Shown one piece after another: positions 1 through 6,482 of a stretch of 64,000 nt of DNA. Numbering within the stretch: the first letter of the stretch is position 1; each line of letters starts with the position of its first letter. Source of the stretch: JBBDNV01 sp040877415 (GTDB lineage: Bacteria; Planctomycetota; Planctomycetia; Pirellulales; PALSA-1355); contig JBBDNV010000090.1 in NCBI GenBank assembly GCA_040877415.1, forward strand, positions 41,749-105,748, given 5' to 3'. The position numbers and the translations under genes are program-made. A model generated the notes under the pieces. The model had not been told where the DNA came from and searched no databases. It saw only the letters and a list, made by a program, of their open reading frames with translations.

Positions 1-377
1 AGTGCCCAGTCGTACAGCACGACAACGTATCCGGCGAGCGAAGAATCCCAGCGCTCTTCGTAGACGGCGGCAATCGCCCGGCGGGGGCAACGATACTCAC
101 AATCAATGTTCGGGTTCCAATCCCAACCAATGAAGCCATCGAAGTCGAGGTTGAATAGGCGGGGCGGCTCACCAACCGGCTGCGATGGCGGGCAAAGGAC
201 CAAATTGCCCTTCCGCACAATGACTGATTGTCGCCACGCCAGAGGCCCAATCTCACCGGGGTCAATCTCGCCTTCGTGCTTTTCAAAGTCCGAAAACTGA
301 GCAACGATCATTCGTGCCCCGTAGCGGTGTCTCTCGATAAGCTCGTCGATGCTGGTTTCAGAAAGCGTTCGATTCAT
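1..377 (-). CDS. Hypothetical protein, 5' part (runs off the left edge)
   Basis: An open frame reads from an ATG at 377 on the minus strand to the window edge, at least 125 codons without a stop. It begins MNRTLSETSIDELIERH and later shows DFDGFIGWDWNPN and a cluster CEYRCPRRAIAAVYEERW. A good ribosome binding site (GGAG, 7 nt spacer) precedes the ATG. The tryptophan and tyrosine content and the lack of low-complexity sequence favour a real globular protein. I do not recognise the family. It lies in the same orientation as the following element genes. The C-terminus is missing, so length and function are unknown. Confidence 0.65.
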   Translation of the reverse strand, partial: MNRTLSETSIDELIERHRYGARMIVAQFSDFEKHEGEIDPGEIGPLAWRQSVIVRKGNLVLCPPSQPVGEPPRLFNLDFDGFIGWDWNPNIDCEYRCPRRAIAAVYEERWDSSLAGYVVVLYDWA

Positions 378-533
378 TTTGAAACTCCATTTTCCTACGG
401 CCCTATCCAAAAACTCATACTAGCGACTCAGCGCGCCGGAAATCAAATTTGACCGCGAGTCACCTGTAGGCAGGCTATGCAAAACGACGCGCGATAGTCA
501 ATGCGATTCTGCTAGCACTCTCCAAGACCTACG

Positions 534-568
534 AAAAAAGCCGCTGGGGGAAGACGCCCCAGCGGCTT
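534..568 (-). terminator. Rho-independent terminator
   Basis: A 12-bp perfect stem (538-549 with 557-568, core GCCGCTGGGG) with a 7-nt loop is followed on the minus strand by six T. It lies 21 bases downstream of the stop codon of the gene at 590-976 and should end that transcript. Confidence 0.85.
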
Positions 569-589
569 GATTAAGTCTGCCCGGCCGAA

Positions 590-976
590 CTAAACCAGCC
601 CCAAGATTTCGTCGCGCACCGCGTCCGCCATTCGATAAACGTTGCACCCGCGATTCGCATCCCATTCGCTAGTCAGCGGGTTTTGCGCGCTTTCATCGTT
701 GATCGCCCGATAGGAATTACGGTGGTAGGAGCGTAAGGTGTCCCTGTCTATCCCCGACGTTTGGGCAAGATCATCAAAAGTCCAAGTGGCATTCGTTTGG
801 GCATGGCGAGCAGCAATTTCCCAAAAACTGCGCGAGCCTTCGCCTAGATGCGAAAACCAATCCGCGACGTTCCCCGCCGTGTGAGCCGGCAGAGTGATTC
901 CGCGAAAGGTTTCCAAGGCGGCTGTTGCTGCATCCATATCGCCGGGGAACTCAAACTCGATCGTGACGCGAACCAT
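590..976 (-). CDS. Hypothetical element protein, 128 aa
   Basis: The start is the ATG at 976, preceded by GGAGGT with a 7-nt spacer. A longer frame upstream has no comparable site. The product begins MVRVTIEFEFPGDMDAATAAL. Its middle part (TWTFDDLAQTSGIDRDTLRSYHRNSYRA, quoted here only by its ends) resembles a helix-turn-helix: an alanine/aspartate helix, the turn SGID, then a recognition-like helix rich in R, S and Y. This could be a small DNA-binding regulator, but I do not know the family. It is monocistronic, with a strong terminator just downstream at 534-568. Confidence 0.7.
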   Translation of the reverse strand: MVRVTIEFEFPGDMDAATAALETFRGITLPAHTAGNVADWFSHLGEGSRSFWEIAARHAQTNATWTFDDLAQTSGIDRDTLRSYHRNSYRAINDESAQNPLTSEWDANRGCNVYRMADAVRDEILGLV

Positions 977-1101
977 GAGAAGTACCTCCAAGGGTTTTGT
1001 TTGGGATACCCGGAGTTTACAACAGATGAATGCAGGTGTCAAGGGCCATGTACAGGTGGCCTATTTGCCTGTTGGGGTGCAGGCCGCTGCCCCATTATGC
1101 G

Positions 1102-2382
1102 TTACGGCCCGTCGGCCGCCTCCGCCATCGTCGCGTCAATCTGAGCGCATAGTAGCCTTTCGATTTGGCGGTACTTGTCGCGGTCGATTGCCTTTTCCTT
1201 TTCCCATGCAATGTCCGATTCACGAGCAGCGGCCAATAGCCGAAGCTGGTCCAGTTGGGCAGAATCGGTCGTGGTAGCGTTCAGAATGCTATCCACTTCA
1301 TCCGCCGGTGCCACAAAATCGGCAGACAATTCGCCCTGCATCGCATTCGCGGTGTCGCACCAAGTTGCATCTTCCCAAATTGACGGCCGTGCTGTGCATT
1401 GAGGCAGGTCGCTCTTATCCTCTGCGATGAAGCCGCCATTCTCGAATATCGCTTGCCCGAGTAACAATTTTTCAAAGACGATCTTGATCCATACACGATC
1501 GTTTGAATTCCAACTGCCGATTGAACGACGACCTCGCAAGGCTGCCACTTCGCCCCAAGTGTGAGGGCTTGGCGGTTGGCGATTTGGCGCGGCGAACGTC
1601 AATACCGTTGCCTTTGTCTTGTCTCGCTTGGGAACTGGAGTGAGGCGCGAGCAGATTTCTACAATCCGACGCATCTTGTCCACGTCCCAAGTGGCCACGT
1701 TCTCAAGTAGAACGAGTGGTGACGGTTCTCTCTCGAATCGTTCAGGTTGCGGCTCTGCGGGCTGCGGCGTGCTTGTAAATGTCAGCTTCACCGGGCCATT
1801 GCGGTTTGCATCCTTCCAGTGTTCCGGCGGTTTTGGCTTCGCAAGTTGGCCCAACGTTTTCGACCCCACCTGTTTGCCGAGTTGCGCCAGAGAGTAAGGG
1901 CACAACAGCCCGTCGCACGGAGAAATCTGAATCAGGTTCGCAAAGCTATCGACGTGAGGCGAATCAATGCGCCCGCGATTGCAAGCCGGGTAGTTGCCGA
2001 ACTGGAGAAATGCAGCTTGCAACGTGGCATCCTCAATCGCTCTCAGCCATTTAACGGGCATTCCGGGAAGGGCTATCCACGTTGCAAGCAAGCCGCCGGG
2101 ATACCGTTGGTTCAGCAGATTGATTTCCGCATTGTGCGAATAATCACTGTACGCCTTGAGCCGCGTTCGGAGGTTCACGGTTGAACCAACGTAGAGGATT
2201 CGTGACGCGGCTTGCGCGTACTGAACCCCGACCTTGAAACCGATCAAATACAAGCCCGCTACCGCCGGCGCGGCTTGTCCTAGCTCATGCCAAGTGCTGT
2301 AACTGCCACCGAATCGCAGCGCACCTTTAGGCGAGACAGCACGCGCGATTATCTGAGTGACTTCATCCGGCACATTAGACAT
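1102..2382 (-). CDS. GIY-YIG nuclease domain protein
   Basis: This 426-residue protein has an N-terminal GIY-YIG homing-endonuclease-type domain. The motif GLYLIG (residues 43-48) stands for GIY and ILYVGST (62-68) for YIG. These are followed by the conserved Arg in NLRTRL (about 72), a candidate metal-binding Glu (E119 in AIEDATL) and the closing Asn in PACNRG (about 137), so the full catalytic set appears present. Residues 141-426 are unrecognised, polar and partly proline-rich, with a charged C-terminal helix. Such domains cut DNA in homing elements, UvrC-type repair and some restriction systems. The role here is unknown. Its stop lies 125 bases from the next gene and its start 5 bases from the small gene upstream (2388-2663), so the two probably share a transcript. 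Confidence 0.8.
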   Translation of the reverse strand: MSNVPDEVTQIIARAVSPKGALRFGGSYSTWHELGQAAPAVAGLYLIGFKVGVQYAQAASRILYVGSTVNLRTRLKAYSDYSHNAEINLLNQRYPGGLLATWIALPGMPVKWLRAIEDATLQAAFLQFGNYPACNRGRIDSPHVDSFANLIQISPCDGLLCPYSLAQLGKQVGSKTLGQLAKPKPPEHWKDANRNGPVKLTFTSTPQPAEPQPERFEREPSPLVLLENVATWDVDKMRRIVEICSRLTPVPKRDKTKATVLTFAAPNRQPPSPHTWGEVAALRGRRSIGSWNSNDRVWIKIVFEKLLLGQAIFENGGFIAEDKSDLPQCTARPSIWEDATWCDTANAMQGELSADFVAPADEVDSILNATTTDSAQLDQLRLLAAARESDIAWEKEKAIDRDKYRQIERLLCAQIDATMAEAADGP

Positions 2383-2387
2383 AGGCC

Positions 2388-2663
2388 CTAGCCCGTCAGC
2401 TTGGCGAACTGATTCAGCGCTTCGCGCGCAGCGTCCACACTCCCAAGCTTGGCAACCATCGCCTTGGCGGCTAGCAGCCCGTCCATTGAAACGTGACCGT
2501 TGGCGGAAGCCTTTCGGTTGCCACTCTTGAGCTTGCTAATCAACGCCACACTCGCCTTGACGCGCTTCGCTGCCAGTGCCGACTGAATCTCTTTGACGCT
2601 CGCCCCTGGCTTTGCAGCCAGTACGGCTTTGATTGCCGCTGTCTTTCGTCCGCGTTTTGCCAT
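2388..2663 (-). CDS. Small basic protein, copy 1 of a paralogous pair
   Basis: 91 residues, rich in Ala, Lys and Val. The N-terminal half (IKAVLAAKPGASVKEIQSAL) looks like two short helices typical of a winged or helix-turn-helix fold. The end (AKLGSVDAAREALNQFAKL) is a second conserved helical block. The same layout occurs in the protein at 3192-3452 (IRAILAKQPDATPKTILAAL ... GLDAARAALAAYGRL), so the two are paralogues. Small proteins of this layout are, from memory, common in planctomycetes, with no assigned function; a nucleic-acid-binding role is inference from charge. It lies 5 bases upstream of the GIY-YIG gene. Confidence 0.75.
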   Translation of the reverse strand: MAKRGRKTAAIKAVLAAKPGASVKEIQSALAAKRVKASVALISKLKSGNRKASANGHVSMDGLLAAKAMVAKLGSVDAAREALNQFAKLTG

Positions 2664-2713
2664 TGGTGCTAACCTCCAGACTGCCGATTGTTAGAGGGTC
2701 CACAGTATAAACG

Positions 2714-2748
2714 AAAAGAGCCCTGTCCATCGTGGGCAGCGCTCTTTT
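2714..2748 (-). terminator. Rho-independent terminator, possibly bidirectional
   Basis: Stem AAAAGAGC (2714-2721) with GCTCTTTT (2741-2748), extended inside by a GCCC/GGGC pairing. It lies directly downstream of the stop of the 2756-3058 gene on the minus strand. The arms end in A/T runs on both strands, so it could act both ways. Confidence 0.7.
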
Positions 2749-2755
2749 GTGTCAA

Positions 2756-3058
2756 CTATCGTTCTTTCGCCCGGTCCCTCGCATTGGCGCACGTTTCGCA
2801 AAACTGGTCAACGAAAGCTTCCCGCTCGAAAACGTCATCGGGAATGTTCCCCACCCGATGCTTTTCGAGAAATGCCATCGCGTCTACCTCGCGCTCAAGC
2901 TCAACCAGCGCACGATAGGTCAAGCCGTCAACAAGGGCTTGGTGGGCCGCTTGTTTGCCCGCTTCGCGGCTAGCGTCCATCTTTTCCGCGAACTCTTGTT
3001 GCTGTTGCCGTAAACGGGCCAACGCACCATTTACATTCGTTGCCAAAGACTCTGCCAT
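2756..3058 (-). CDS. Hypothetical coiled-coil protein, 100 aa
   Basis: Begins MAESLATNVNGALARLRQQQ. Residues about 8-55 are rich in Gln, Glu, Ala and Leu and would form a helix or coiled coil. The C-terminal part carries two Cys (CETCANARDRAKER) in a CxxC arrangement, which alone is too little for a zinc site. Start chosen at 3058 with AGGGG 7 nt upstream. It is flanked by its own terminator (2714-2748) and by another terminator upstream (3158-3186), so it is a single-gene unit. Family not recognised. Confidence 0.65.
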   Translation of the reverse strand: MAESLATNVNGALARLRQQQQEFAEKMDASREAGKQAAHQALVDGLTYRALVELEREVDAMAFLEKHRVGNIPDDVFEREAFVDQFCETCANARDRAKER

Positions 3059-3157
3059 TTGCTTGCCCCTTTTCTGAATTGACAGGGAACTTCCAATAAG
3101 GCAAGTCTAGGTCACGCTACTTTCTACCCGAATCCGCCTGGTTCATATCAGCGCATG

Positions 3158-3186
3158 AAAAAAGCCCCACCGAAATCCGGTGGGGC
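3158..3186 (-). terminator. Rho-independent terminator
   Basis: Perfect 9-bp stem GCCCCACCG (3164-3172) with CGGTGGGGC (3178-3186), followed on the minus strand by six T (3158-3163). It lies 6 bases past the stop of the gene at 3192-3452. Confidence 0.85.
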
Positions 3187-3191
3187 ATGGA

Positions 3192-3452
3192 TCATTTCGC
3201 GTCAGTCAAGCGGCCATAAGCCGCAAGAGCAGCACGGGCCGCGTCCAGCCCTCGCATCTTCGCGCTGAACGCCTTAGCCGCTTGTATCTGCGCCAAACTG
3301 ACCGTTCGCTTCGGTGCCTTGTATTTAATTGCTGCGATCAACGCCGCGCTGGCTTTAATGCCACGTTTCTTGAGCGCGGCAAGGATCGTCTTTGGGGTGG
3401 CATCCGGCTGCTTTGCCAGAATCGCCCGGATGGAATCACTTTTAGTTGGCAT
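3192..3452 (-). CDS. Small basic protein, copy 2 of a paralogous pair
   Basis: 86 residues, the paralogue of the protein at 2388-2663: same order of blocks (AILAKQPDATPKTILAALKK, then ASAALIAAIKYK, a basic linker, then AKAFSAKMRGLDAARAALAA). AGGAG lies 5 nt before the ATG at 3452. A strong terminator follows at once, so it is transcribed alone. Its promoter must lie in or beyond the 26 bases separating it from the divergent gene at 3479. Function unknown; the basic helical character suggests DNA or RNA binding, which is inference. Confidence 0.75.
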   Translation of the reverse strand: MPTKSDSIRAILAKQPDATPKTILAALKKRGIKASAALIAAIKYKAPKRTVSLAQIQAAKAFSAKMRGLDAARAALAAYGRLTDAK

Positions 3453-3478
3453 GATTTCTCCTATGCTAGAATTGAGGT

Positions 3479-3655
3479 ATGGACGAACTTGATGAAGTCG
3501 CCCTGAATGTGTTGCTTGCCGATGACGGCATTGATCCCGCTACGGCCTTCGCCGCTTCGCAGCGCGACCAGCCGTCGCCGCGCCGATCTACGGTGAACCT
3601 CTGGGCGGTTCTGGCCGGCATCTTGATCGTGCTCGCGTGGATTCTGTGGATGTAA
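3479..3655 (+). CDS. Small single-pass membrane protein, 58 aa
   Basis: Plus-strand frame among minus-strand genes. The N-terminal half is acidic (MDELDEVALNVLLADDGIDP), then a short basic linker (PSPRRSTV) precedes a clear C-terminal membrane segment of about 18 residues (LWAVLAGILIVLAWILWM). A cytoplasmic tail followed by a C-terminal anchor is the obvious reading. The weak point is the start: GAGG lies only 1 nt before the ATG, so a start at the in-frame GTG (residue 11) is possible. It is transcribed divergently from the small basic gene at 3192-3452. Family not known. Confidence 0.55.
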   Translation: MDELDEVALNVLLADDGIDPATAFAASQRDQPSPRRSTVNLWAVLAGILIVLAWILWM

Positions 3656-3688
3656 AAAATGGCCGGCCGCATTGCTGCGACCGGCCAT
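3654..3688 (-). terminator. Rho-independent terminator facing left
   Basis: Stem ATGGCCGG (3659-3666) with CCGGCCAT (3681-3688), with six T following on the minus strand (3654-3659). It would end the minus-strand operon that finishes at 3811. A second small hairpin (GCCGCCC/GGGCGGC, 3715-3733) lies between. Confidence 0.65.
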
Positions 3689-3810
3689 CCCCAACCCCAA
3701 ACCCTTTTGTATTTGCCGCCCGACTAGGGCGGCGTCGGCCGTGTCATGTATCACTAATCAGCGGCCAATATGTTTGAGCCCGGAAGGATTAGCCGGGCCG
3801 CGAGCCCGCA

Positions 3811-4509
3811 CTAAGTCGGGGCGTTTTGAATCTCTTTCGCTTCGGCGCGAAGCTCGCGGGCTTTGGCGTCAAGCTCTCTGGCTTTGGTGTCGCGAACGGA
3901 TTCGCGCTCCGCTTCAAACGCGACCATATCGCGCTTGTACGTTTCCACGTCGCCAGTTTCTTGCAGTCGGTCGTAGAGCCCGTGTGCGCGGTCAACCCAC
4001 TCTTGCGGAATATCGGACCGCACGTCCAACAGCGCGATTAGCGCCGTTGCGTCAGCGGACCAGTACCGCACGTCGGGATGGTTGAGCCTTGCATCGCGTT
4101 CGCGCTGGGCTGATTGCTGTTGTTCCCATTCGGCGGACTTAGCTTCAAAGAGTCCGATTCGTTCGGCGAGTTTGGGGTTGTGAGCTTGCTTTTCCCGCAG
4201 TGTCGCGATATGGGCTGCGAATGGATTTTCGTCTGACTGTTGCGGCTGAGTTGTCTGGCCGTACTCGGCAATCTTCTCTCGCACGCTACGCGCATCGGGC
4301 AGCCAATTTCCGTCCTTTATTTCGCGAAGGGTGAGGCTGCGGCCGATGGACTTGACTGCTCTTTCGTTGGCAGCTTCGATGATGGCCTGATTGTCTGACT
4401 CCAGTGCGGAGACTGCGTTGCGCCGGGATGATCCGTCGCGGTCGCGCTCAAAGTGATATTCGCGGCCAGTCAGAAAGCTGACCAACTTATCTTGATGAAT
4501 GCTGTACAC
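3811..4509 (-). CDS. Hypothetical coiled-coil protein, 232 aa
   Basis: A charged, helical protein with no recognised domain. The C-terminal 70 residues are a run of Lys, Arg, Glu and Ala (ending KARELRAEAKEIQNAPT), a likely coiled coil. Start choice is uncertain. The GTG at 4509 has AAGGA 8 nt upstream and avoids a long overlap. An ATG at 4662 would add 51 residues but would overlap the upstream gene by 64 bases. It is the last gene of a minus-strand operon (4599-5108, 4487-4612, then this one). Coiled-coil proteins in such a place are often scaffold or tape-like phage proteins, but nothing here proves that. Confidence 0.6.
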   Translation of the reverse strand: MYSIHQDKLVSFLTGREYHFERDRDGSSRRNAVSALESDNQAIIEAANERAVKSIGRSLTLREIKDGNWLPDARSVREKIAEYGQTTQPQQSDENPFAAHIATLREKQAHNPKLAERIGLFEAKSAEWEQQQSAQRERDARLNHPDVRYWSADATALIALLDVRSDIPQEWVDRAHGLYDRLQETGDVETYKRDMVAFEAERESVRDTKARELDAKARELRAEAKEIQNAPT

Positions 4510-4612
4510 GGGGTTTGTCCTTGGGAAGGTTGTTGAGGATTTCAAGCCAGCGGCGCTGAAGTTTTGCGCGCTGGGCTCTGGCTTTACGTTGAACGTCTTT
4601 AATTGTTGGCAT
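4487..4612 (-). CDS. Small basic peptide, 41 aa
   Basis: A short frame, MPTIKDVQRKARAQRAKLQR and onward to SSR, very rich in Lys and Arg and probably helical. Its ATG overlaps the end of the upstream gene by 14 bases and has AGGA 7 nt before it, which supports translation. It overlaps the following gene's proposed GTG start (4509) by 23 bases. No homologue is known to me. It might be a small DNA-binding or accessory peptide, or only a translational link between its neighbours. Confidence 0.4.
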   Translation of the reverse strand: MPTIKDVQRKARAQRAKLQRRWLEILNNLPKDKPRVQHSSR

Positions 4613-5108
4613 AGCGCAGTCCTAGCCAGCTTTTCAGCTTCTGGCGAAAGCCCTTGGGCCATCGCGCGTGATTGTCAAAGTAGGTTTTGGCTCGCCTGTG
4701 GTGCGCATGACGACGCTTGATATGTCGCTTCGCGCTGCGACTAATCCGCTTTGGCCGGGCTGGCTTTGATGGCTTCCCCGCTTCAATCGAATCAGGGTCA
4801 ACCATCCTGTCGAGGCCGTGCGTATTCTCAGGCGCGTTCCTTATATTCACGCCGTCTTGCACGTCGGTATCCTTCAAAAGGAACCAGACACGACATCGAC
4901 GGGGCATGTTGTGCGGGACGTTGGTCAGAGCGAAACAATAAATGTCCGCGCCCGCCTGAATCGACGGCGTGTAATAGTCATTTTCGGCGGGACGCATTCG
5001 CGCCACGGTCTCGCGCAGGAATGCCGGCTTCTCATGGTGGACCCAGTTGATTGCGGTCTCTGCCGAAATGTCGTATTCGGTCGGTCGGGGGCGTTGGGGT
5101 TTAATCAT
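4599..5108 (-). CDS. Hypothetical protein, 169 aa
   Basis: Start is the ATG at 5108, whose bases overlap the stop of the upstream gene (ATGA) and which has GGTGG 5 nt upstream; this is classic translational coupling. The product begins MIKPQRPRPTEYDISAETAI. The middle contains IYCFALTNVPHNMPRRCRVWF. The C-terminal 70 residues are strongly basic with HIKRRHAHHRRAKTYFDNH and look able to bind nucleic acid. I do not recognise the family. It belongs to the phage-like run of small genes 5982 to 3811. Confidence 0.65.
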   Translation of the reverse strand: MIKPQRPRPTEYDISAETAINWVHHEKPAFLRETVARMRPAENDYYTPSIQAGADIYCFALTNVPHNMPRRCRVWFLLKDTDVQDGVNIRNAPENTHGLDRMVDPDSIEAGKPSKPARPKRISRSAKRHIKRRHAHHRRAKTYFDNHARWPKGFRQKLKSWLGLRYANN

Positions 5109-5392
5109 GTTGCCACCCAACTGAATGCTTGATCCGCACCCAGCCCAACGACGCCAATGGCGTCCGTAGTTTCCACGTAAATCGGCGGCGATTGCTCGCC
5201 AGCTAGCAACGGAAAGCCTTCCGAAGCACTGTTTCTACGTCCTACAAGGATGAAATTGTTATTGTCACCGGCTTTGATCGTCACGAATTTGTTGATTGGC
5301 AAATTGATCGGCGACAGCGGCACTTCGGTCAAACCGACTGTGCCGCTTCCCGCAAAGAATCGCGGCTGCGATTCTTTTGTGATTTGTGTCAT
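5105..5392 (-). CDS. Virion-type surface or decoration protein
   Basis: 95 residues. The pattern (PLSPINLPINKFVTIKAG, then FILVGRRNSASEGFPLLAG, then PIYVETTDAIGVVGLGADQA, ending FSWVAT) is the one I associate with small phage structural proteins of about 90-110 residues. In those, a conserved VTIKA strand, a (Y/L)VG strand, a GFPL-x-AG turn and a closing (V/F)SWVA strand form a beta sandwich. The match rests on motif memory, not on a search. It is coupled by ATGA overlaps to both neighbours (5389-5562 and 4599-5108). Confidence 0.6.
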   Translation of the reverse strand: MTQITKESQPRFFAGSGTVGLTEVPLSPINLPINKFVTIKAGDNNNFILVGRRNSASEGFPLLAGEQSPPIYVETTDAIGVVGLGADQAFSWVAT

Positions 5393-5562
5393 CGCTTGTT
5401 CCCATAAAAAAGTTGGGGTTGGAATCGGTAGAGGGACCGCAATACGTCTTCAGGATCGCTGCCTTTTTCGACGGCGAGTCGAATGGAGGCGACTACCCGA
5501 ATCACGTCTTTGGCACCCCATGATTTGCACAGGCGGTGCAAATCCGAGACTGAGTAGCTCAT
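5389..5562 (-). CDS. Small hypothetical protein, 57 aa
   Basis: Begins MSYSVSDLHRLCKSWGAKDV and ends LFYGNKR. It is mostly helical and amphipathic. Its ATG overlaps the stop of the gene upstream (5559-5792) and its own TGA overlaps the ATG of the virion-type gene downstream, both as ATGA. This tight packing on both sides is the main evidence that so short a frame is real. No family is recognised. Confidence 0.65.
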   Translation of the reverse strand: MSYSVSDLHRLCKSWGAKDVIRVVASIRLAVEKGSDPEDVLRSLYRFQPQLFYGNKR

Positions 5563-5792
5563 TGATGCGCAGCCTGCAAAATGTGCGGCGTGAGCATTTG
5601 GGCGACGCGCTGACCGGCTTGACCTTCGATGGAAGCAAATCGGCTGAGCGCGTCTTTGATCGGCTCGGCGTAGTTCGCTTCTGACGAATCGACAGCGGCG
5701 AGCTTTGTAAGCAAGAGATAGAGCCAGCCAGCATCGCCCTGGCTTTCCTTGGTCAATCCGAGTTTTTGAATCGTTGTGGTGTAGCTAGACAT
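5559..5792 (-). CDS. Small hypothetical protein, 77 aa
   Basis: Start at the ATG at 5792, with AGGA 7 nt upstream; a longer frame lacks such a site. Begins MSSYTTTIQKLGLTKESQGD and ends MLTPHILQAAHQ. It is helical with no cysteines. The start overlaps the end of the zinc-finger-like gene upstream by 8 bases and the stop overlaps the next gene by 4. Layout and size suit a phage head-tail or accessory gene, but no family is recognised. Confidence 0.65.
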   Translation of the reverse strand: MSSYTTTIQKLGLTKESQGDAGWLYLLLTKLAAVDSSEANYAEPIKDALSRFASIEGQAGQRVAQMLTPHILQAAHQ

Positions 5793-5982
5793 TTCTTTTT
5801 CCTTTTGGAAGTTGTGCCGCACGGCGCGGCGGGGGAAGATCGGAGAATGGGACGCGCCGACTTACGTGCGGCGCGCGCTGACTTGGGATGTTGGGCTGTG
5901 CCAGACTGTAGCAATCTTCGCATCGGCCTTCGATCAAATAACAGGGATGGATCGGGGCTCCGCAAGCGCAATAGTGAGGCAT
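5785..5982 (-). CDS. Small zinc-ribbon-like protein, 65 aa
   Basis: Begins MPHYCACGAPIHPCYLIEGR followed by CEDC. The five early cysteines (C5, C7, C14, C21, C24) and two histidines look like a compact metal-binding knuckle of CxC...CxxC type. The rest is basic and probably unstructured (PPPRRAAQLPKGKRNV). Similar tiny zinc proteins are common in phages, where they are often transcription or packaging accessories. The start lies 3 bases after the stop of the upstream gene with no clear ribosome site, so it is probably translated by coupling. Confidence 0.65.
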   Translation of the reverse strand: MPHYCACGAPIHPCYLIEGRCEDCYSLAQPNIPSQRAPHVSRRVPFSDLPPPRRAAQLPKGKRNV

Positions 5983-5985
5983 GAA

Positions 5986-6273
5986 TCAATCGCGGCAACG
6001 CGGCTCCATTAGCTCAGCAACGCTGTCGAAGTCATCAACCGCAAACGTGTAAGTTTCGGCGTCGAAGCGACGAACGCCGGGAAGCTTTGCGAGTTGCTTC
6101 GCAACTAGGTCGTTGTCAGTGATGGCGGCAAGCTTGCGCCGGCCACAAGCGCGGATGCTGCCCGCTTCGCAGGGAATGAACATTCGCAATTCGTCGCCGC
6201 GCTCGAATAGGCTGCCTGGCTCAAGCTTGACGATGTAGGAATGGCCAAACTCTGCCTTCAAATTCACGGTCAT
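5986..6273 (-). CDS. Hypothetical protein, 95 aa
   Basis: Begins MTVNLKAEFGHSYIVKLEPG. The order is a strand-rich first half followed by KLPGVRRFDAETYTFAVDDF and a short C-terminal helix with EPRCRD. GAGG lies 5 nt before the ATG. This appears to be the first gene of the tightly coupled run 6273 to 3811. No known domain is recognised, and the beta-rich start does not by itself place it among virion proteins. Confidence 0.6.
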   Translation of the reverse strand: MTVNLKAEFGHSYIVKLEPGSLFERGDELRMFIPCEAGSIRACGRRKLAAITDNDLVAKQLAKLPGVRRFDAETYTFAVDDFDSVAELMEPRCRD

Positions 6274-6420
6274 GGGTGCCTCAAAGAGAAAAGCCGCGCG
6301 GCGGACTCAAATCCAAGCGCCGCTTGACTCGGCCACTGTGCTTGGAGATTCCGCGCAGCGCGGTTGGAGATTTTGGCGGCGCGCCCTGCCAGTCAAGTAA
6401 CAGGACGCGACCGCACGAAT

Positions 6421-6472
6421 AAAGAAGCCGGCCAGCAGAGCGGCCCTGTTGAGGCGCTCGACGCTAGCCGGC
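6421..6472 (-). terminator. Probable terminator after the large virion-type gene
   Basis: A ten-base stem with one G-U pair (GCCGGCCAGC at 6427-6436, GCTAGCCGGC at 6463-6472) closes a 26-base loop. On the minus strand the stem is followed by TTCTTTATT. It lies 11 bases past the stop at 6483. The loop is large, so it could instead be a processing or protein site. Confidence 0.5.
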
Positions 6473-6482
6473 CCGAGGGAGA

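Noticed and set aside
228..452. Plus-strand frame at the left edge
   Set aside because: It overlaps the minus-strand partial gene 1-377, which has a good ribosome site and a more protein-like composition.
3461..3754. Minus-strand frame of 97 codons
   Set aside because: It runs through a terminator hairpin and is antisense to the 58-residue membrane protein; composition is not protein-like.
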